Counted from the first letter of the stretch, positions 1 to 9,714 are shown. The stretch is DNA of 64,000 nucleotides from Pseudomonadota bacterium (GCA_963205315.1 CAUJIO010000078.1:62001-126000), one strand, 5' to 3'. Numbers and translations: made by a program. Notes: a model not told the origin generated them from the letters alone.

Positions 1-470
1 CAGGACTTGGACGGCTGCTGCGGGTCGCCGAGTGAGACCTTGCCTGATCTTTCGAAATCACGCAGGAGCCAGTCGGTCGCTGCCTGCAACAAGCTGTCGG
101 CGAGCCGGGTGAGCGCATCCGTCACCTGCATGACGCTCCACCTCTGGAGAATGTCCGCCACCGCGATCAGCAAAGCTGCACGCGCCTTGGTCTGACGCAA
201 CAGGCGCATGACATCGGCCTGCTCCAGCACCGTTGCACCGGCCTGCAACTGTTGCACCACTTCATCCAGCAGCGTGTCGGGCGCCTCGGCAAAGGCCCTC
301 CCCGCGAATACCTGATCGCGCAACATCAGCTGGCGCAAATAGGGTGAGCCTCCGGCAATATTGCGAGACACTTCCGCGAAATCGTCGGGGATGATGCCGT
401 CCGCCATGTCCTGCTGGAAATGCGAAACGGCGTTCTGGTCGAAGGCGGGCGGAAGCACGGGGTGCGGCAT
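1..470 (-). CDS. glnE: Bifunctional glutamine synthetase adenylyltransferase, N-terminal part (cut by window edge)
   Basis: The reverse strand reads open from an ATG at 470 to the window edge, about 156 residues with no stop. The translation contains a helical segment with RQTKARAALLIAVADI followed by VMQVTDALTRLAD. This resembles the N-terminal region of GlnE, which adds AMP to glutamine synthetase or removes it according to nitrogen status. Only part of the first catalytic half is present, so no active-site motif can be checked. It starts 10 bases after the stop of the upstream sensor kinase and may be cotranscribed with it. The same kinase-glnE order is common in Hyphomicrobiales. The assignment rests on these segments and on gene order. 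Confidence 0.82.
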   Translation of the reverse strand, partial: MPHPVLPPAFDQNAVSHFQQDMADGIIPDDFAEVSRNIAGGSPYLRQLMLRDQVFAGRAFAEAPDTLLDEVVQQLQAGATVLEQADVMRLLRQTKARAALLIAVADILQRWSVMQVTDALTRLADSLLQAATDWLLRDFERSGKVSLGDPQQPSKS

Positions 471-479
471 CAGCCGCTT

Positions 480-1868
480 TTAGCTGGCTGGCCTGTAGAG
501 GGGAAGCACCAGCTTGGCGGCAAGCCCCGGGTGATTGTCCTCAAGAACGAGTGTCCCCTTGTGCAGTGTCATGACACCCGACACGAGGCTCAGGCCAAGA
601 CCGTTCCCGGGCTGTGACCGGCTGGCATCAAGTCTCACAAAGCGCTCCGTCACCCGACCGCGGTCAGCCACCGGAATTCCTTCGCCATGATCGCGGACGG
701 CGATGACCACCTTGTCGCCTTCGATTCCGGCCGCCACTTCAATCTGCGGCGTCTCGCCGGGAGACGCACCATATTTCAGCGCATTATCCAGCAAGTTGGT
801 CATCGCCTGCGCAAGCAGTTGGCGATCTCCCAAGACGTTCAATCCGGACGACATGCTGCTGGTCAGCGTGCCGCCCGCATCTTCCGCCATCGGCTCATAA
901 AGTTCAGCGACCTCGGCGACAATGGCACTGACGTCGAGCGGCCGCAAACCTGCACGAGCCTCACCGGCCTCGGCACGGGCAATCGACAGCAAGGCATTGA
1001 ACGTTGCGAGAAGCCGGTCGCTTTCATCCACCGTCTGTTCCAGGGCCTGCCGGTATTCGGGCTCAGCGCCCGAGCGCAAGGCCGCTTCCACCCTGGCCTT
1101 GATGCGAGTCAGCGGTGTCTTGAGATCGTGCGCCACATTGCTCGATACTTCCTGCATGGCGGCCATCAGGCGTTCGATCTGGTCGAGCATCTCGTTCAGT
1201 GACAGCGCGAGCCGGTCGAGTTCATCGTTGGAGCCCTGCACCGGCATGCGGCCCGACATATTTCCCGCCATGATCGTGCGGCTCGCTTCGGTGATGGCAT
1301 CGACGCGCCTCAGAAAATTGCGGCTCATCAGCACGCCTCCACCCAGGCCCAGGACCAGGGCAATGGCGAGCGCATAGTAGATCGTGCTGCGGATGATGTT
1401 TGCAAACTGGCGCAATGCCTCGACATCGCGGCCGACGACGAGTTCGAAGTCACCCTCCAGGTCGGTATGGAAAGCGCGGGCAACGTGGTGTTCGCGCGAC
1501 GGCCCGCGATCGATCTCGAGCGGAAACTCGATCCAGCTGGCCCGGTCTTCCGGCATGGCGGGAAGCGAGACCAGATTGCCGGCAATGCGGCGGCCCGTTG
1601 CATCGGCCAGCAGATAGACAGAGCCGCCATCATCCGCACTTCGGCGGCGGATGGTGTCGATAATTCCGTTCAGGCCGCGGATGCGATACTGATCTGCGAG
1701 TGCCTGCACTTCGGCGCGGATGGTGTCGTCGGTCTGGCGCTCGAGCAGGACAGCGGTATTCCAGTAAACATACCCCAGCAAGGCCGCGACAGAGATCGCG
1801 AACAGGACGAGGTAGAGGGCCGCCAACCGGAACGTCGAAGTCCTGAGGAGATTGAACCTAGCTGTCAC
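480..1868 (-). CDS. Sensor histidine kinase with HAMP domain
   Basis: This 462-residue membrane kinase pairs with the response regulator just upstream. A first membrane helix spans about residues 14-36, an extracytoplasmic region about 37-160, and a second helix about 163-182. A HAMP linker and a HisKA segment follow, with phospho-acceptor H247 in NVAHDLKTPL. The ATPase domain shows N-box NLLDNALKYG, G1 GEGIP and G2 GLGLSLV. The GTG start at 1868 lies inside the end of the regulator gene (11-base overlap), so the pair is translationally coupled. The signal sensed is unknown. The position beside degP and glnE is conserved in related genomes but does not define a function. Confidence 0.9.
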   Translation of the reverse strand: MTARFNLLRTSTFRLAALYLVLFAISVAALLGYVYWNTAVLLERQTDDTIRAEVQALADQYRIRGLNGIIDTIRRRSADDGGSVYLLADATGRRIAGNLVSLPAMPEDRASWIEFPLEIDRGPSREHHVARAFHTDLEGDFELVVGRDVEALRQFANIIRSTIYYALAIALVLGLGGGVLMSRNFLRRVDAITEASRTIMAGNMSGRMPVQGSNDELDRLALSLNEMLDQIERLMAAMQEVSSNVAHDLKTPLTRIKARVEAALRSGAEPEYRQALEQTVDESDRLLATFNALLSIARAEAGEARAGLRPLDVSAIVAEVAELYEPMAEDAGGTLTSSMSSGLNVLGDRQLLAQAMTNLLDNALKYGASPGETPQIEVAAGIEGDKVVIAVRDHGEGIPVADRGRVTERFVRLDASRSQPGNGLGLSLVSGVMTLHKGTLVLEDNHPGLAAKLVLPLYRPAS

Positions 1869-2532
1869 GGATCATGTATCCCGCCCCTCGCACAGTCTGG
1901 AGGATCGGTTCGTCATAACCCTTGTCGATCTTGGAGCGAAGCCTGGAAATGTGCACGTCGATCACGTTGGTCTGCGGGTCGAAGTGATAGTCCCAGACAT
2001 TCTCCAGCAGCATGGTGCGGGTGACGATGTGTCCGGCGTTGCGCACCAGATACTCCAGCAGCTTGAACTCGCGTGGTTGCAGCGGAATTGGCTTTCCGCC
2101 GCGCGTCACCGTGCGGGTGAGAAGGTCGATCTCGAGATCGGCGGCGCGAAGCCTGGTTTCCAGCGGTGTCTGGGTGGCGCGGTGACCGAGGTTCTCGACC
2201 CGGGCGAGGAGCTCGGAGAAGGCATAGGGTTTACCCAGGTAGTCGTCGCCTCCGGCGCGCAGGCCCTTTACCCGCTCATCAACATCCGACAGGGCGCTGA
2301 GGATCAGAACCGGCGTCTTGTTGCCGTTTTCGCGCAGCTTGCGGATGATGGTCAGCCCGTCGATCTTCGGCAGCATGCGGTCGACAATCAGAACGTCGTG
2401 CACCGATTCATAGGCCATTTCGAGACCTTCCTCGCCGTCGGCGGCATGATCGGCGACATGGCCGCTCTCGGCCAGCCCCTTGATGAGCCAGCCTGCCGCT
2501 TCGCGATCGTCTTCGATAACCAGAATGCGCAT
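1858..2532 (-). CDS. OmpR-family response regulator
   Basis: An N-terminal receiver domain carries the acidic pair D8/D9 and phospho-acceptor D51 in VLIVDRMLPKIDG. The C-terminal winged helix has the usual ending VIDVHISRLRSKID...VRGAGYMI. It is presumably phosphorylated by the kinase encoded immediately downstream. The chosen start gives 224 residues beginning MRILVIEDD, the usual family length. An upstream in-frame ATG at 2589 has a better Shine-Dalgarno-like stretch (AAGAGACGG) and would add 19 residues, so the true start may be there. Transcription presumably comes from the short gap after degP (2659-2719) or by read-through from degP. Confidence 0.9.
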   Translation of the reverse strand: MRILVIEDDREAAGWLIKGLAESGHVADHAADGEEGLEMAYESVHDVLIVDRMLPKIDGLTIIRKLRENGNKTPVLILSALSDVDERVKGLRAGGDDYLGKPYAFSELLARVENLGHRATQTPLETRLRAADLEIDLLTRTVTRGGKPIPLQPREFKLLEYLVRNAGHIVTRTMLLENVWDYHFDPQTNVIDVHISRLRSKIDKGYDEPILQTVRGAGYMIRDS

Positions 2533-2719
2533 GGGCTGGCGGGGAGACTTCACTATCAGGTCAAAGGAATCGTGCTCTTTAAGTTGCATGTTCCGTCTCT
2601 TCTGAAAAGGGGGCGCGGAGGCGGTACTCAGGGGTTGCGAGTACCAGCCTCCACGCAATGACGCGCAGACGCGGAGCGGGGGGTTGGGGGGCGTTGTCCG
2701 CGCGCCAAGTTCTATCGCC

Positions 2720-4222
2720 TCATCCCTGATTGAGCGGGAGGGCGATGAAACGCTGACCTTCGCCGGACTTTACCAGCATCAGCACGCGTTTCTTGTTCAC
2801 GTTCCGGAGAGCGTCCTTCACGTCCGCGGGACCGTGCACTTCGGCTCCAGCCACCTCGAGAATGATGTCGCCTGCTTTCAGGCCGCGCTCATCCGCCGCA
2901 CTGCCGGGCTTGACGTCGGTGATGGTGACGCCCGCGCCGTCCTGGGCCGGTGCAACCCTGAGGCCAAGCGTGGCCAGCGATACTGCAGGTTCGGACCCGC
3001 CATCCTGCTTCGAGGCCTGGGCCTTCTCGCCCGGCATGGTGCCGATCTTGACGGTCAGCTCCATGGTCTTGCCATCACGGACGAGGGTTACCGGCACTTC
3101 GTCACCTGGCTTGATCTGCGCTACCTTGCGGGCCAGATCGCGCGAGTCGGCAATGTCCTTGCCACCCATTTTCAGGATGGTGTCACCTTGCTTGATACCG
3201 GCGGACAGTGCTGGCGAATCCTCCGTCACATCCGCGACGATGGCGCCCTTGGCTTCCTTGAGGCCAAGGCTCTCAGCGATATCTTCCGTCACCGGCTGGA
3301 TCTGAACGCCGAGCCAGCCACGCGTCACGGTACCGCTCGATTTCAGGCTCTCGATGACATTCTCGGCGGTCGATGCCGGGATGGCAAAGCCGATGCCGAC
3401 CGAGCCGCCCGAGGGAGAGAAGATGGCGGTGTTGATACCCACGACCTCTCCATTGAGGTTGAAGGCGGGGCCACCCGAATTGCCGCGGTTGATAGCCGCG
3501 TCAATCTGCAGGAAATCGTCATAGGGGCCTGAGCCAATGTCGCGGCCGCGCGCCGAGATGATGCCGGTCGTGACCGACCCGCCCAGGCCGAAGGGATTGC
3601 CTACCGCCATGACCCAGTCGCCGACACGGGGCTCCTGATGGGTGAAGGCCACATAGTCAAACTTTTTGTCGGCCTTGATCTTGATGAGCGCAAGATCGGT
3701 CTTGGGATCGGTGCCGATCACTTCGGCCTGATACTCGGTGCCGTCCTTCATTGTCACTGACACCTGGTCGGCGTCCTTGACGACATGGTTGTTGGTCACG
3801 GCATAGCCATCGGCGCTGATGATGAAGCCGGAGCCCATCGCCATGCCACCGCGGTTGCGGCCTTCATCCGGCTGGCCCTGCCCTGGTCCCTGGCGGAACT
3901 GCGGGAACTGCTTGAAGAAGTCACGGAACGGACTGTCCTCTGGAATGCCAGGAGCCATCTGCTGCTGGCCATCGCCCTCACCGTCGGCTGCTGCGACGTT
4001 GGCAAATTTCACCTGCACGCTGACGACGGCCGGCATAACGCGATCAACAAGATCGGCGAAGCCTCTGGTCGGATCGATTGCGGTGGCCTGGATCTGCTGC
4101 TGGGCCTGAACGGGCGTGGAGGGAACCACTGTGACGACTGCTGTCAGAGCGGTGGCAAGCATCAACCCGGCGGCAAAGATGCCGAGAACGCGGGGGGCGG
4201 TGCGGAGATTGGACGCTGTCAT
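2720..4222 (-). CDS. degP: DegP/HtrA-family periplasmic serine protease (Do)
   Basis: This 500-residue envelope quality-control protease begins with a signal peptide: basic start, hydrophobic core about residues 12-34, and a VQAQ cleavage region. The trypsin-like domain has the full triad H146 (TNNHVV), D176 (TDLALI) and S249 (GNSGG). Two PDZ domains follow, about residues 290-385 and 410-495. A Q/G/P-rich insert at about 80-125 precedes the catalytic core, as in many alphaproteobacterial Do proteases. It lies between the ccm genes and a two-component system on the same strand. The paralogue name (degP versus degQ or mucD) cannot be settled from sequence alone. Confidence 0.93.
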   Translation of the reverse strand: MTASNLRTAPRVLGIFAAGLMLATALTAVVTVVPSTPVQAQQQIQATAIDPTRGFADLVDRVMPAVVSVQVKFANVAAADGEGDGQQQMAPGIPEDSPFRDFFKQFPQFRQGPGQGQPDEGRNRGGMAMGSGFIISADGYAVTNNHVVKDADQVSVTMKDGTEYQAEVIGTDPKTDLALIKIKADKKFDYVAFTHQEPRVGDWVMAVGNPFGLGGSVTTGIISARGRDIGSGPYDDFLQIDAAINRGNSGGPAFNLNGEVVGINTAIFSPSGGSVGIGFAIPASTAENVIESLKSSGTVTRGWLGVQIQPVTEDIAESLGLKEAKGAIVADVTEDSPALSAGIKQGDTILKMGGKDIADSRDLARKVAQIKPGDEVPVTLVRDGKTMELTVKIGTMPGEKAQASKQDGGSEPAVSLATLGLRVAPAQDGAGVTITDVKPGSAADERGLKAGDIILEVAGAEVHGPADVKDALRNVNKKRVLMLVKSGEGQRFIALPLNQG

Positions 4223-4330
4223 TTTCTACTCCATCAATCGGAAGGTCGATGGGCAGAAGATAGGAGCCGCTAACTTACAGCGACATTTCCTGCAGATGAA
4301 ACTTCGGTAAGTCTTGCGTCAAGCGAGAGG

Positions 4331-4777
4331 CTATTCAAGGGCTCTTTCAAGAGCTTGGCGCTCGGCCGGGGTCAGGGGCTGCTCCGGCGATACGCCGCTC
4401 CTGCGGCGGCGGAGAAACAGTGCCGCGGCAGCAATGGCCAACACCGCAAAGGGCGTTCCCCACAGCAGAATCGTACTGCCTTCCAAGCGCGGCTTCAGCA
4501 GGACGAATTCACCATAGCGGGCAACGACGAAATCCATGATCTCGGCGTCGGTCTTGCCGGCAACCAGTTGCTCGCGAATGAGCGTGCGCAGGTCTTTCGC
4601 CAATGGCGCATCGGAGTCGTCGATCGACTGGTTCTGGCAGACGAGGCACCGGAGATGGGCAGACAATTCGCGGGCCCGGTGTTCCAGCGCCGGGTCTTTC
4701 AACAACTCATCAGGCGTCAGCGCGAATGCTGATCCGAGATTGAACATGAGAGCGAGGACAGCGGCAAATTTTCTCAT
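4331..4777 (-). CDS. ccmH: Cytochrome c maturation protein CcmH (CcmL-type)
   Basis: The 148-residue membrane-anchored thiol oxidoreductase has a signal-like N-terminus, a CXXC motif C44-C47 in LRCLVCQNQ, and a transmembrane helix about residues 104-124. It keeps the haem-binding cysteines of apocytochrome c reduced for CcmF-mediated ligation in the periplasm. The start at 4777 overlaps the ccmF stop as ATGA. A longer in-frame extension exists upstream but lies inside ccmF and lacks a signal peptide, so it was rejected. It is the last gene of the ccmI-ccmE-ccmF-ccmH operon. Confidence 0.94.
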   Translation of the reverse strand: MRKFAAVLALMFNLGSAFALTPDELLKDPALEHRARELSAHLRCLVCQNQSIDDSDAPLAKDLRTLIREQLVAGKTDAEIMDFVVARYGEFVLLKPRLEGSTILLWGTPFAVLAIAAAALFLRRRRSGVSPEQPLTPAERQALERALE

Positions 4778-6753
4778 TCTGCAGCAACCGCCTGAGCCGA
4801 AATTGCGCGCTTTGGAGCTCCGACGCGATAACGGCGGTCGGTGAGCGACAGCAAGCCGCCACAGAACATGATGAATGCCCCGAGCCAAATGAAGTTCACC
4901 AGCGGATTATAGTACATGCGCATGGCACGGGCACCGTCCGTGGTCTCATCTCCCATCACCACGTAAACATCGCCGAGCAGGGTCTGCAACAGGCCAACCT
5001 CGGTGGTCGGCATGCCCGATGGCTGGAAATTGCGCTTCTCGGAGACGAGGGTCGTAATCTCGCGGTCACCCTCCTTCACCAGAAAGCGCCCGGCTCTTCC
5101 GGTGTAGTTCGGTCCGCTGAGCGGCGTTTCGCTGAGGAACGTCACGGTGTAAGCCCCGACGTCGGCGGATTCGCCCGTCTTCAGGGCGACGATGACTTCC
5201 ACCTTCCACAGCGAAATGGCGATGATGCCGGCAATCATCAGGCCCAGGCCGCCATGCGCCAGAATTCCGCCAATGGCGGAACGCGGCAAGCCAGTGAACC
5301 TGTGCCAGCTGGAGGAAAGCGGAACCTTGAACAAGCCGATGCGCGCCGCAAGGTCGGCAATTGCGCCCAGCACCAGCCAGGCTGCCATCGCCATGCCGAC
5401 AGGCGCCAGCCACGGCCCGCGAATGTTGACGGCAAGGACGATCAGGCCAATGACGACCGCGACCGCCAGGGACTTCCACAGACGGCGCCAGACGGCGGCC
5501 ATGTCGCCACGCTTCCACGCCAGGAAGGGGCCAACCGGCACCAGCAGCAACAGCGGCATGATGATCGGCCCGAAGGTGAGATTGAAGAATGGAGGGCCAA
5601 CGGAAATCTTCGGCCCGTCAAAGGTTTCGAGCGCCAGCGGATAAAGCGTGCCGATGAAGACGGCGAGACAGGCGACGCAGAGCAGAAGATTGTTGAGCAC
5701 GAGTCCGCCCTCCCGGCTCACGGGCGCAAACAGACCGCCAGCCTTCAACATGGGCGCACGCCACGCAAACAGCGCCAGCGAGCCGCCGATGAACAGGCAG
5801 AGAATGATCAGAATGAAAAGGCCGCGCTCGGGATCAACCGCGAAGGCATGAACCGACGTCAGCACCCCAGAGCGGACAAGGAATGTGCCCATCAAGGACA
5901 ACGAAAAGGCCAGGATCGAAAGCAGCACGGTCCAGATCTTGAGGGCGTTGCGCTTTTCGACGACGATGGCCGAATGCAACAGTGCCGTCGACACGAGCCA
6001 GGGCATGAAACTGGCATTCTCGACCGGATCCCAGAACCACCAGCCACCCCAGCCCAATTCATAATAGGCCCACCAGGATCCCATGGCGATGCCAATGGTG
6101 AGGAACATCCAGGCCGCAAGTGTCCATGGCCTGACCCAGCGGGCCCAGGCGGCGTCGACACGGCCTTCGATGAGGGCCGCCACCGCGAAGGCAAAGGCAA
6201 TCGAGAGGCCGACATAACCGGCATAAAGGAAGGGCGGATGGAAGGCCAGTGCGGGGTCCTGCAGGATCGGATTCAATCCATTGCCTTCGATCGGCGGCGG
6301 ATCAAGCCGCTGGAAGGGATTGGAGGTCAAGACGATAAAAAGCAGAAACGCGAGACCAATGGCGCCCTGGATGGCCAAAACGCGCGAACGCAGTTCCAGA
6401 GGCAGGTTGCGGCCGAACAGCGCCACCGCGCCGCCGTAGATGGCGAGGATAAGAACCCAGAGCAGCATCGAGCCTTCGTGGTTTCCCCATACGCCACTGA
6501 TCTTGTAGATCAGCGGCTTGGCCGAGTGTGAATTCTCGTAGACGTTCTGCACCGAGAAATCCGAGACAATGTAGGCGTGGGTCAGAACGACGAAAGAGAC
6601 GGCGATGAGCGCAAGTTGCAGCACCGCGGCAGAAATGCCGGTGCGCATCAGAGCCGTATCGCCGCGGTGTGCACCCACCAACGGCACGAGAAACTGATAG
6701 AGCGCCACACCCGTGGCAAGGATCAACGCGAAGTGGCCGAATTCGGCAATCAT
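4774..6753 (-). CDS. ccmF: Haem lyase subunit CcmF
   Basis: This 659-residue polytopic membrane protein ligates haem delivered by CcmE to apocytochrome c. The tryptophan-rich WWD signature is clear (GWGGWWFWDPVENASFMPWL), flanked by conserved histidines such as GNHEGS. There are about 14-15 hydrophobic segments and a periplasmic domain near the C-terminus. The length fits the family (about 650). Its start overlaps the end of ccmE and its stop overlaps the ccmH start, the tight coupling expected for System I cytochrome c biogenesis. Confidence 0.97.
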   Translation of the reverse strand: MIAEFGHFALILATGVALYQFLVPLVGAHRGDTALMRTGISAAVLQLALIAVSFVVLTHAYIVSDFSVQNVYENSHSAKPLIYKISGVWGNHEGSMLLWVLILAIYGGAVALFGRNLPLELRSRVLAIQGAIGLAFLLFIVLTSNPFQRLDPPPIEGNGLNPILQDPALAFHPPFLYAGYVGLSIAFAFAVAALIEGRVDAAWARWVRPWTLAAWMFLTIGIAMGSWWAYYELGWGGWWFWDPVENASFMPWLVSTALLHSAIVVEKRNALKIWTVLLSILAFSLSLMGTFLVRSGVLTSVHAFAVDPERGLFILIILCLFIGGSLALFAWRAPMLKAGGLFAPVSREGGLVLNNLLLCVACLAVFIGTLYPLALETFDGPKISVGPPFFNLTFGPIIMPLLLLVPVGPFLAWKRGDMAAVWRRLWKSLAVAVVIGLIVLAVNIRGPWLAPVGMAMAAWLVLGAIADLAARIGLFKVPLSSSWHRFTGLPRSAIGGILAHGGLGLMIAGIIAISLWKVEVIVALKTGESADVGAYTVTFLSETPLSGPNYTGRAGRFLVKEGDREITTLVSEKRNFQPSGMPTTEVGLLQTLLGDVYVVMGDETTDGARAMRMYYNPLVNFIWLGAFIMFCGGLLSLTDRRYRVGAPKRAISAQAVAAE

Positions 6754-7196
6754 TGGTCTGCCCCCTTGCCCAGTTTCACACCCTTTTCCTTGAGGCTTTC
6801 GGCAAGTTCGCGCGGCATGTAATTCTCGTCGTGTTTGGCCAGCACCGTGTCGGCGACGAACGTTCCATCTTCCTTCAGCGAGCCTTCGGTGACGACGCCC
6901 TGCCCTTCACGGAAAAGATCCGGCAGGATGCCGTTGTAGCTCACCGTAATGGTCTTGATCTGGTCGGTCACGGCAAAAGTCGTTTCCGTTCCGGTGCCCT
7001 TTTTCACGCTGCCGTCCTCGACCATGCCACCCAGCCGGATGCGCTGGCCAGGCTTCACGCCTGTTGCGGTCAGATCACTCGGCGTGTGGAAGAACGTGAT
7101 GGTGCCGGAGAGAGCGTAAAGGATGATGCCGATGGCAAGGCCGATCACGGCGAGACCGCCGAGGATCATGGTGAGGCGCTTCTGCTTGCGGGTCAT
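6750..7196 (-). CDS. ccmE: Cytochrome c maturation haem chaperone CcmE
   Basis: The 148-residue protein has one N-terminal membrane anchor (about residues 8-29) and an OB-fold periplasmic domain. The covalent haem-binding histidine is H122 in the HXXXY motif HDENY, with Y126 as axial-ligand candidate. It carries haem from CcmC/D to CcmF. Its start overlaps the ccmI stop and its stop overlaps the ccmF start, so it is translated as part of one operon. Confidence 0.96.
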   Translation of the reverse strand: MTRKQKRLTMILGGLAVIGLAIGIILYALSGTITFFHTPSDLTATGVKPGQRIRLGGMVEDGSVKKGTGTETTFAVTDQIKTITVSYNGILPDLFREGQGVVTEGSLKEDGTFVADTVLAKHDENYMPRELAESLKEKGVKLGKGADQ

Positions 7197-8290
7197 GGAA
7201 TCTTCATCTCTTGCGCCAGGCCATCAAGGGCGGCCAAGGCTTCGGGGTTGTCCTTGAATTGGCTCTTGGCCGTGTCATACGCAAGCTTTGCCTTGCCGGC
7301 ATCGCCCAGCACGCCACGGGCCCGGATGAGCCGCAGCCACCCTTGCAGATCATCGCCATTGGCCTTGAGTTTTTCTTCAAGTCCATCGACCATCGAGCGG
7401 ATCATTGCCTGCTGGTCCTCTGGACTCATGCTGGCGGCATCCTTCATGGTCTGCTGATCAAGTGCTGGCGGGCGGGCCACGGCATCATTCATTTCGGCCA
7501 GCAGCATATCGCGCCACGGCGCGTCGGCCGGCGTATCGGCAAGGAACGCCTCGAAGGCCGCCTTGGCCTCGGCGCTCTTGCCTTCCTGTTTCAGCGCCAG
7601 CGCGGCATAGAAGCGCGCCTTGGGCAGCTTGGCGTCGAGGCCCAGGGCCTTGCGGAAGACCTCATGCGCCTCTGCCGATACCGTTCCCTGATTGGCCATC
7701 ACCATGGCTTCGCCGTAATCCGCAAGCCCATTGGCTGTCGGCCCGGACAAACGCAGGATGTTGCGCTCGGCTTCGGCAGCATCGGCCCAGCGCATGGCGC
7801 GGCGATAGGCCGGGGCCAGCACCTTCCAGCCCTCAACATCATCCTGGTTCTGTGCCAAATGTTTCTCGACCCTGACGATCATGGCCTCGTAGTCGCCGGT
7901 CTCCGTTGCATTCTCGAGGCGGGTGGACAAGGGCATGTCCGGTAACTGCGGGCTGCCCGCCTTCAGGTACAGGGGCAGCGCGACGGCGGGAACGATCAGG
8001 GCGGCAAGCAGCGCCATCGAAGGCGTACCAAGCGGCCGGCTCGCATGTGGCGGAGCCGTCGCCGCAATCAGCCGGCGAGAGATTTCATTGCGCGCCGCGT
8101 CGGCCTCGGCCGGCGCAATGGCGCCGCGTTCCACATCGCGATCAAGTTCAGCGAGTTGGTCGCGGAAGATCGCCCGGTCGAAGGCGTTACGGTCCTGGCC
8201 CTGGGCCAAGGGACGGGCCTTTACCACCGGGCTGAGCAGGACGGCGATCACCGCCGCCGTCATTATCGCAAAAACTATCCAGATCATCAT
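7193..8290 (-). CDS. ccmI: Cytochrome c maturation TPR protein CcmI (CycH)
   Basis: The 365-residue membrane protein has a first helix at residues 3-20, a cytoplasmic leucine-zipper-like loop with FDRAIFRDQLAELDRDVERG, a second helix about residues 90-110, and a periplasmic region of TPR-like helices. CcmI captures the C-terminus of apocytochrome c and brings it to CcmF/H. It is the first gene of the minus-strand ccm operon. The operon promoter should lie in the 159-base divergent gap shared with soxB (8291-8449). Confidence 0.92.
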   Translation of the reverse strand: MMIWIVFAIMTAAVIAVLLSPVVKARPLAQGQDRNAFDRAIFRDQLAELDRDVERGAIAPAEADAARNEISRRLIAATAPPHASRPLGTPSMALLAALIVPAVALPLYLKAGSPQLPDMPLSTRLENATETGDYEAMIVRVEKHLAQNQDDVEGWKVLAPAYRRAMRWADAAEAERNILRLSGPTANGLADYGEAMVMANQGTVSAEAHEVFRKALGLDAKLPKARFYAALALKQEGKSAEAKAAFEAFLADTPADAPWRDMLLAEMNDAVARPPALDQQTMKDAASMSPEDQQAMIRSMVDGLEEKLKANGDDLQGWLRLIRARGVLGDAGKAKLAYDTAKSQFKDNPEALAALDGLAQEMKIP

Positions 8291-8349
8291 GAACTATGAG
8301 ATATTCCCGTGACCGCCATAAACGCAATTCATCTGGCAGTTTCAATTCT

Positions 8350-8409
8350 GGTCGCATTGTCGCATGGCAGCATTGGGGCGTCGGAAAAACCTTGGTGGCG
8401 CCATGTCGC
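8350..8409. promoter_or_regulatory. Candidate operator repeats upstream of soxB
   Basis: The ccmI-soxB gap holds TGTCGC at 8358-8363 and 8404-8409, plus GGTCGC at 8350-8355. Read on the reverse strand these are GCGACAATGC, GCGACATGGCGCCA and GCGACC. The same hexamer occurs three times in the MTHFR/GlxA-regulator gap at 16275-16378, including the identical GCGACAATGC. This suggests half-sites for the regulator encoded at 16387. A weak sigma70-like pair, TTGGTG (8392) and TTACAT (8415), is also visible here. Binding is inferred only. Confidence 0.45.
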
Positions 8410-8449
8410 TTTTGTTACATAGCCCGCACAGTCGAAGGAATACACCCTC

Positions 8450-9703
8450 ATGAAGCCGCGTTATTCCGTCTTTTCGCTCGCGCGCAATGCGATGAACTAC
8501 CACAAGGACTGGGAGCGCGCCTGGCGTTCGCCCAATCCGAAGACCGAATATGACGCCGTCATTGTCGGTGCGGGCGGTCACGGACTCGCCACCGCCTATT
8601 ACCTCGCCAAGAATCACAAGATGACCAATATTGCGGTTGTCGAGAAGGGCTGGCTTGGCGGCGGCAACACCGGCCGCAACACGACCATCATCCGTTCGAA
8701 CTACCTGCAGGACCCGTCCATCGCCATTTATGAGCTGGCACGGTCGCTCTACGAGACGCTGGCTCAGGACCTGAACTACAATGTCATGTTCAGCCCGCGC
8801 GGTGTGGTCATGCTATGCCAGACGCAGCACGAATTCCGCGCCTTCCAGCGCACCGCGCATGCCAATCGCCTCGCGGGTCTCGATTGCCGGATGATCACGC
8901 CGTCGGAAGTCAAGGACATCGTGCCGATCATCAACGATGATCCGAACTGCCGCTATCCGATTCTCGGCGCCTATTACCAGCCGCGCGGCGGCACCGGGCG
9001 CCACGACGCCGTGGCCTGGGGCTATGCGCGCGGCGCCGACTCTCTCGGCGTCGACATCATCCAGAATTGTGAAGTGACTGGCATCACCCGCGACGGCGGC
9101 AAGGTGACTGGGCTCGAGACGACACGCGGCACCATCCGTACCAAGAAGATCGGCGTCGTCACCGCAGGTCACGTCTCGACCGTCATGGACATGGCCGGTG
9201 TGCGCATGCCGATCGAGAGCCAGTGCCTGCAGGCGCTGGTGTCGGAACCGATCAAGCCGGTCATCGATTGCGTGGTGATGGCCAATACCGTCCATGGCTA
9301 CATGAGCCAGTCCGACAAGGGCGAGCTGGTCATCGGCGGTGGCACGGATCCCTACAACAATTACTCGCAACGCGGCTCCTTCCCGGCGCTCGAGCACACG
9401 GTGACGGCGCTGGTCGAAACCTTCCCGATCATCTCGCGCCTGCGTATGCTGCGCATGTGGGGCGGCATTGTCGACATGACCGGCGACCGTTCGCCGATCA
9501 TCGGCAAGACGCCGGTCGACGGATTGTTCGTGAACTGCGGCTGGGGAACGGGTGGTTTCAAGGCCATCCCGGGTTCCGGCTGGGTCTTCGCCGACACGAT
9601 TGCCAATGACCGGCCGCATCCGATTGCCGAGCCGTTTGGCCTCAACCGTTTTGCGGAAGGCCGCTTCATCGACGAGAGCGTCGCCGCCGCCGTGGCGCAC
9701 TAG
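8450..9703 (+). CDS. soxB: Sarcosine oxidase, beta subunit
   Basis: This 417-residue flavoprotein is the catalytic subunit of heterotetrameric sarcosine oxidase, which oxidises sarcosine to glycine and passes the methyl carbon to tetrahydrofolate. A Rossmann FAD site is seen at residues 35-50 (VIVGAGGHGLAT). H185 in GRHDAVAWG fits the histidine that carries covalent FMN in this family. The C-terminal segment GWGTGGFKAIPGSG is typical. It begins the soxBDAG operon, with an AAGGAA-like ribosome site 10 bases before the ATG. Confidence 0.96.
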   Translation: MKPRYSVFSLARNAMNYHKDWERAWRSPNPKTEYDAVIVGAGGHGLATAYYLAKNHKMTNIAVVEKGWLGGGNTGRNTTIIRSNYLQDPSIAIYELARSLYETLAQDLNYNVMFSPRGVVMLCQTQHEFRAFQRTAHANRLAGLDCRMITPSEVKDIVPIINDDPNCRYPILGAYYQPRGGTGRHDAVAWGYARGADSLGVDIIQNCEVTGITRDGGKVTGLETTRGTIRTKKIGVVTAGHVSTVMDMAGVRMPIESQCLQALVSEPIKPVIDCVVMANTVHGYMSQSDKGELVIGGGTDPYNNYSQRGSFPALEHTVTALVETFPIISRLRMLRMWGGIVDMTGDRSPIIGKTPVDGLFVNCGWGTGGFKAIPGSGWVFADTIANDRPHPIAEPFGLNRFAEGRFIDESVAAAVAH

Positions 9704-9714
9704 GAGAACACAAC

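Noticed and set aside
5254-6531. Plus-strand open frame of 425 codons opposite ccmF
   Set aside because: Highly charged, low-complexity translation with no motif. ccmF is well supported on the other strand.
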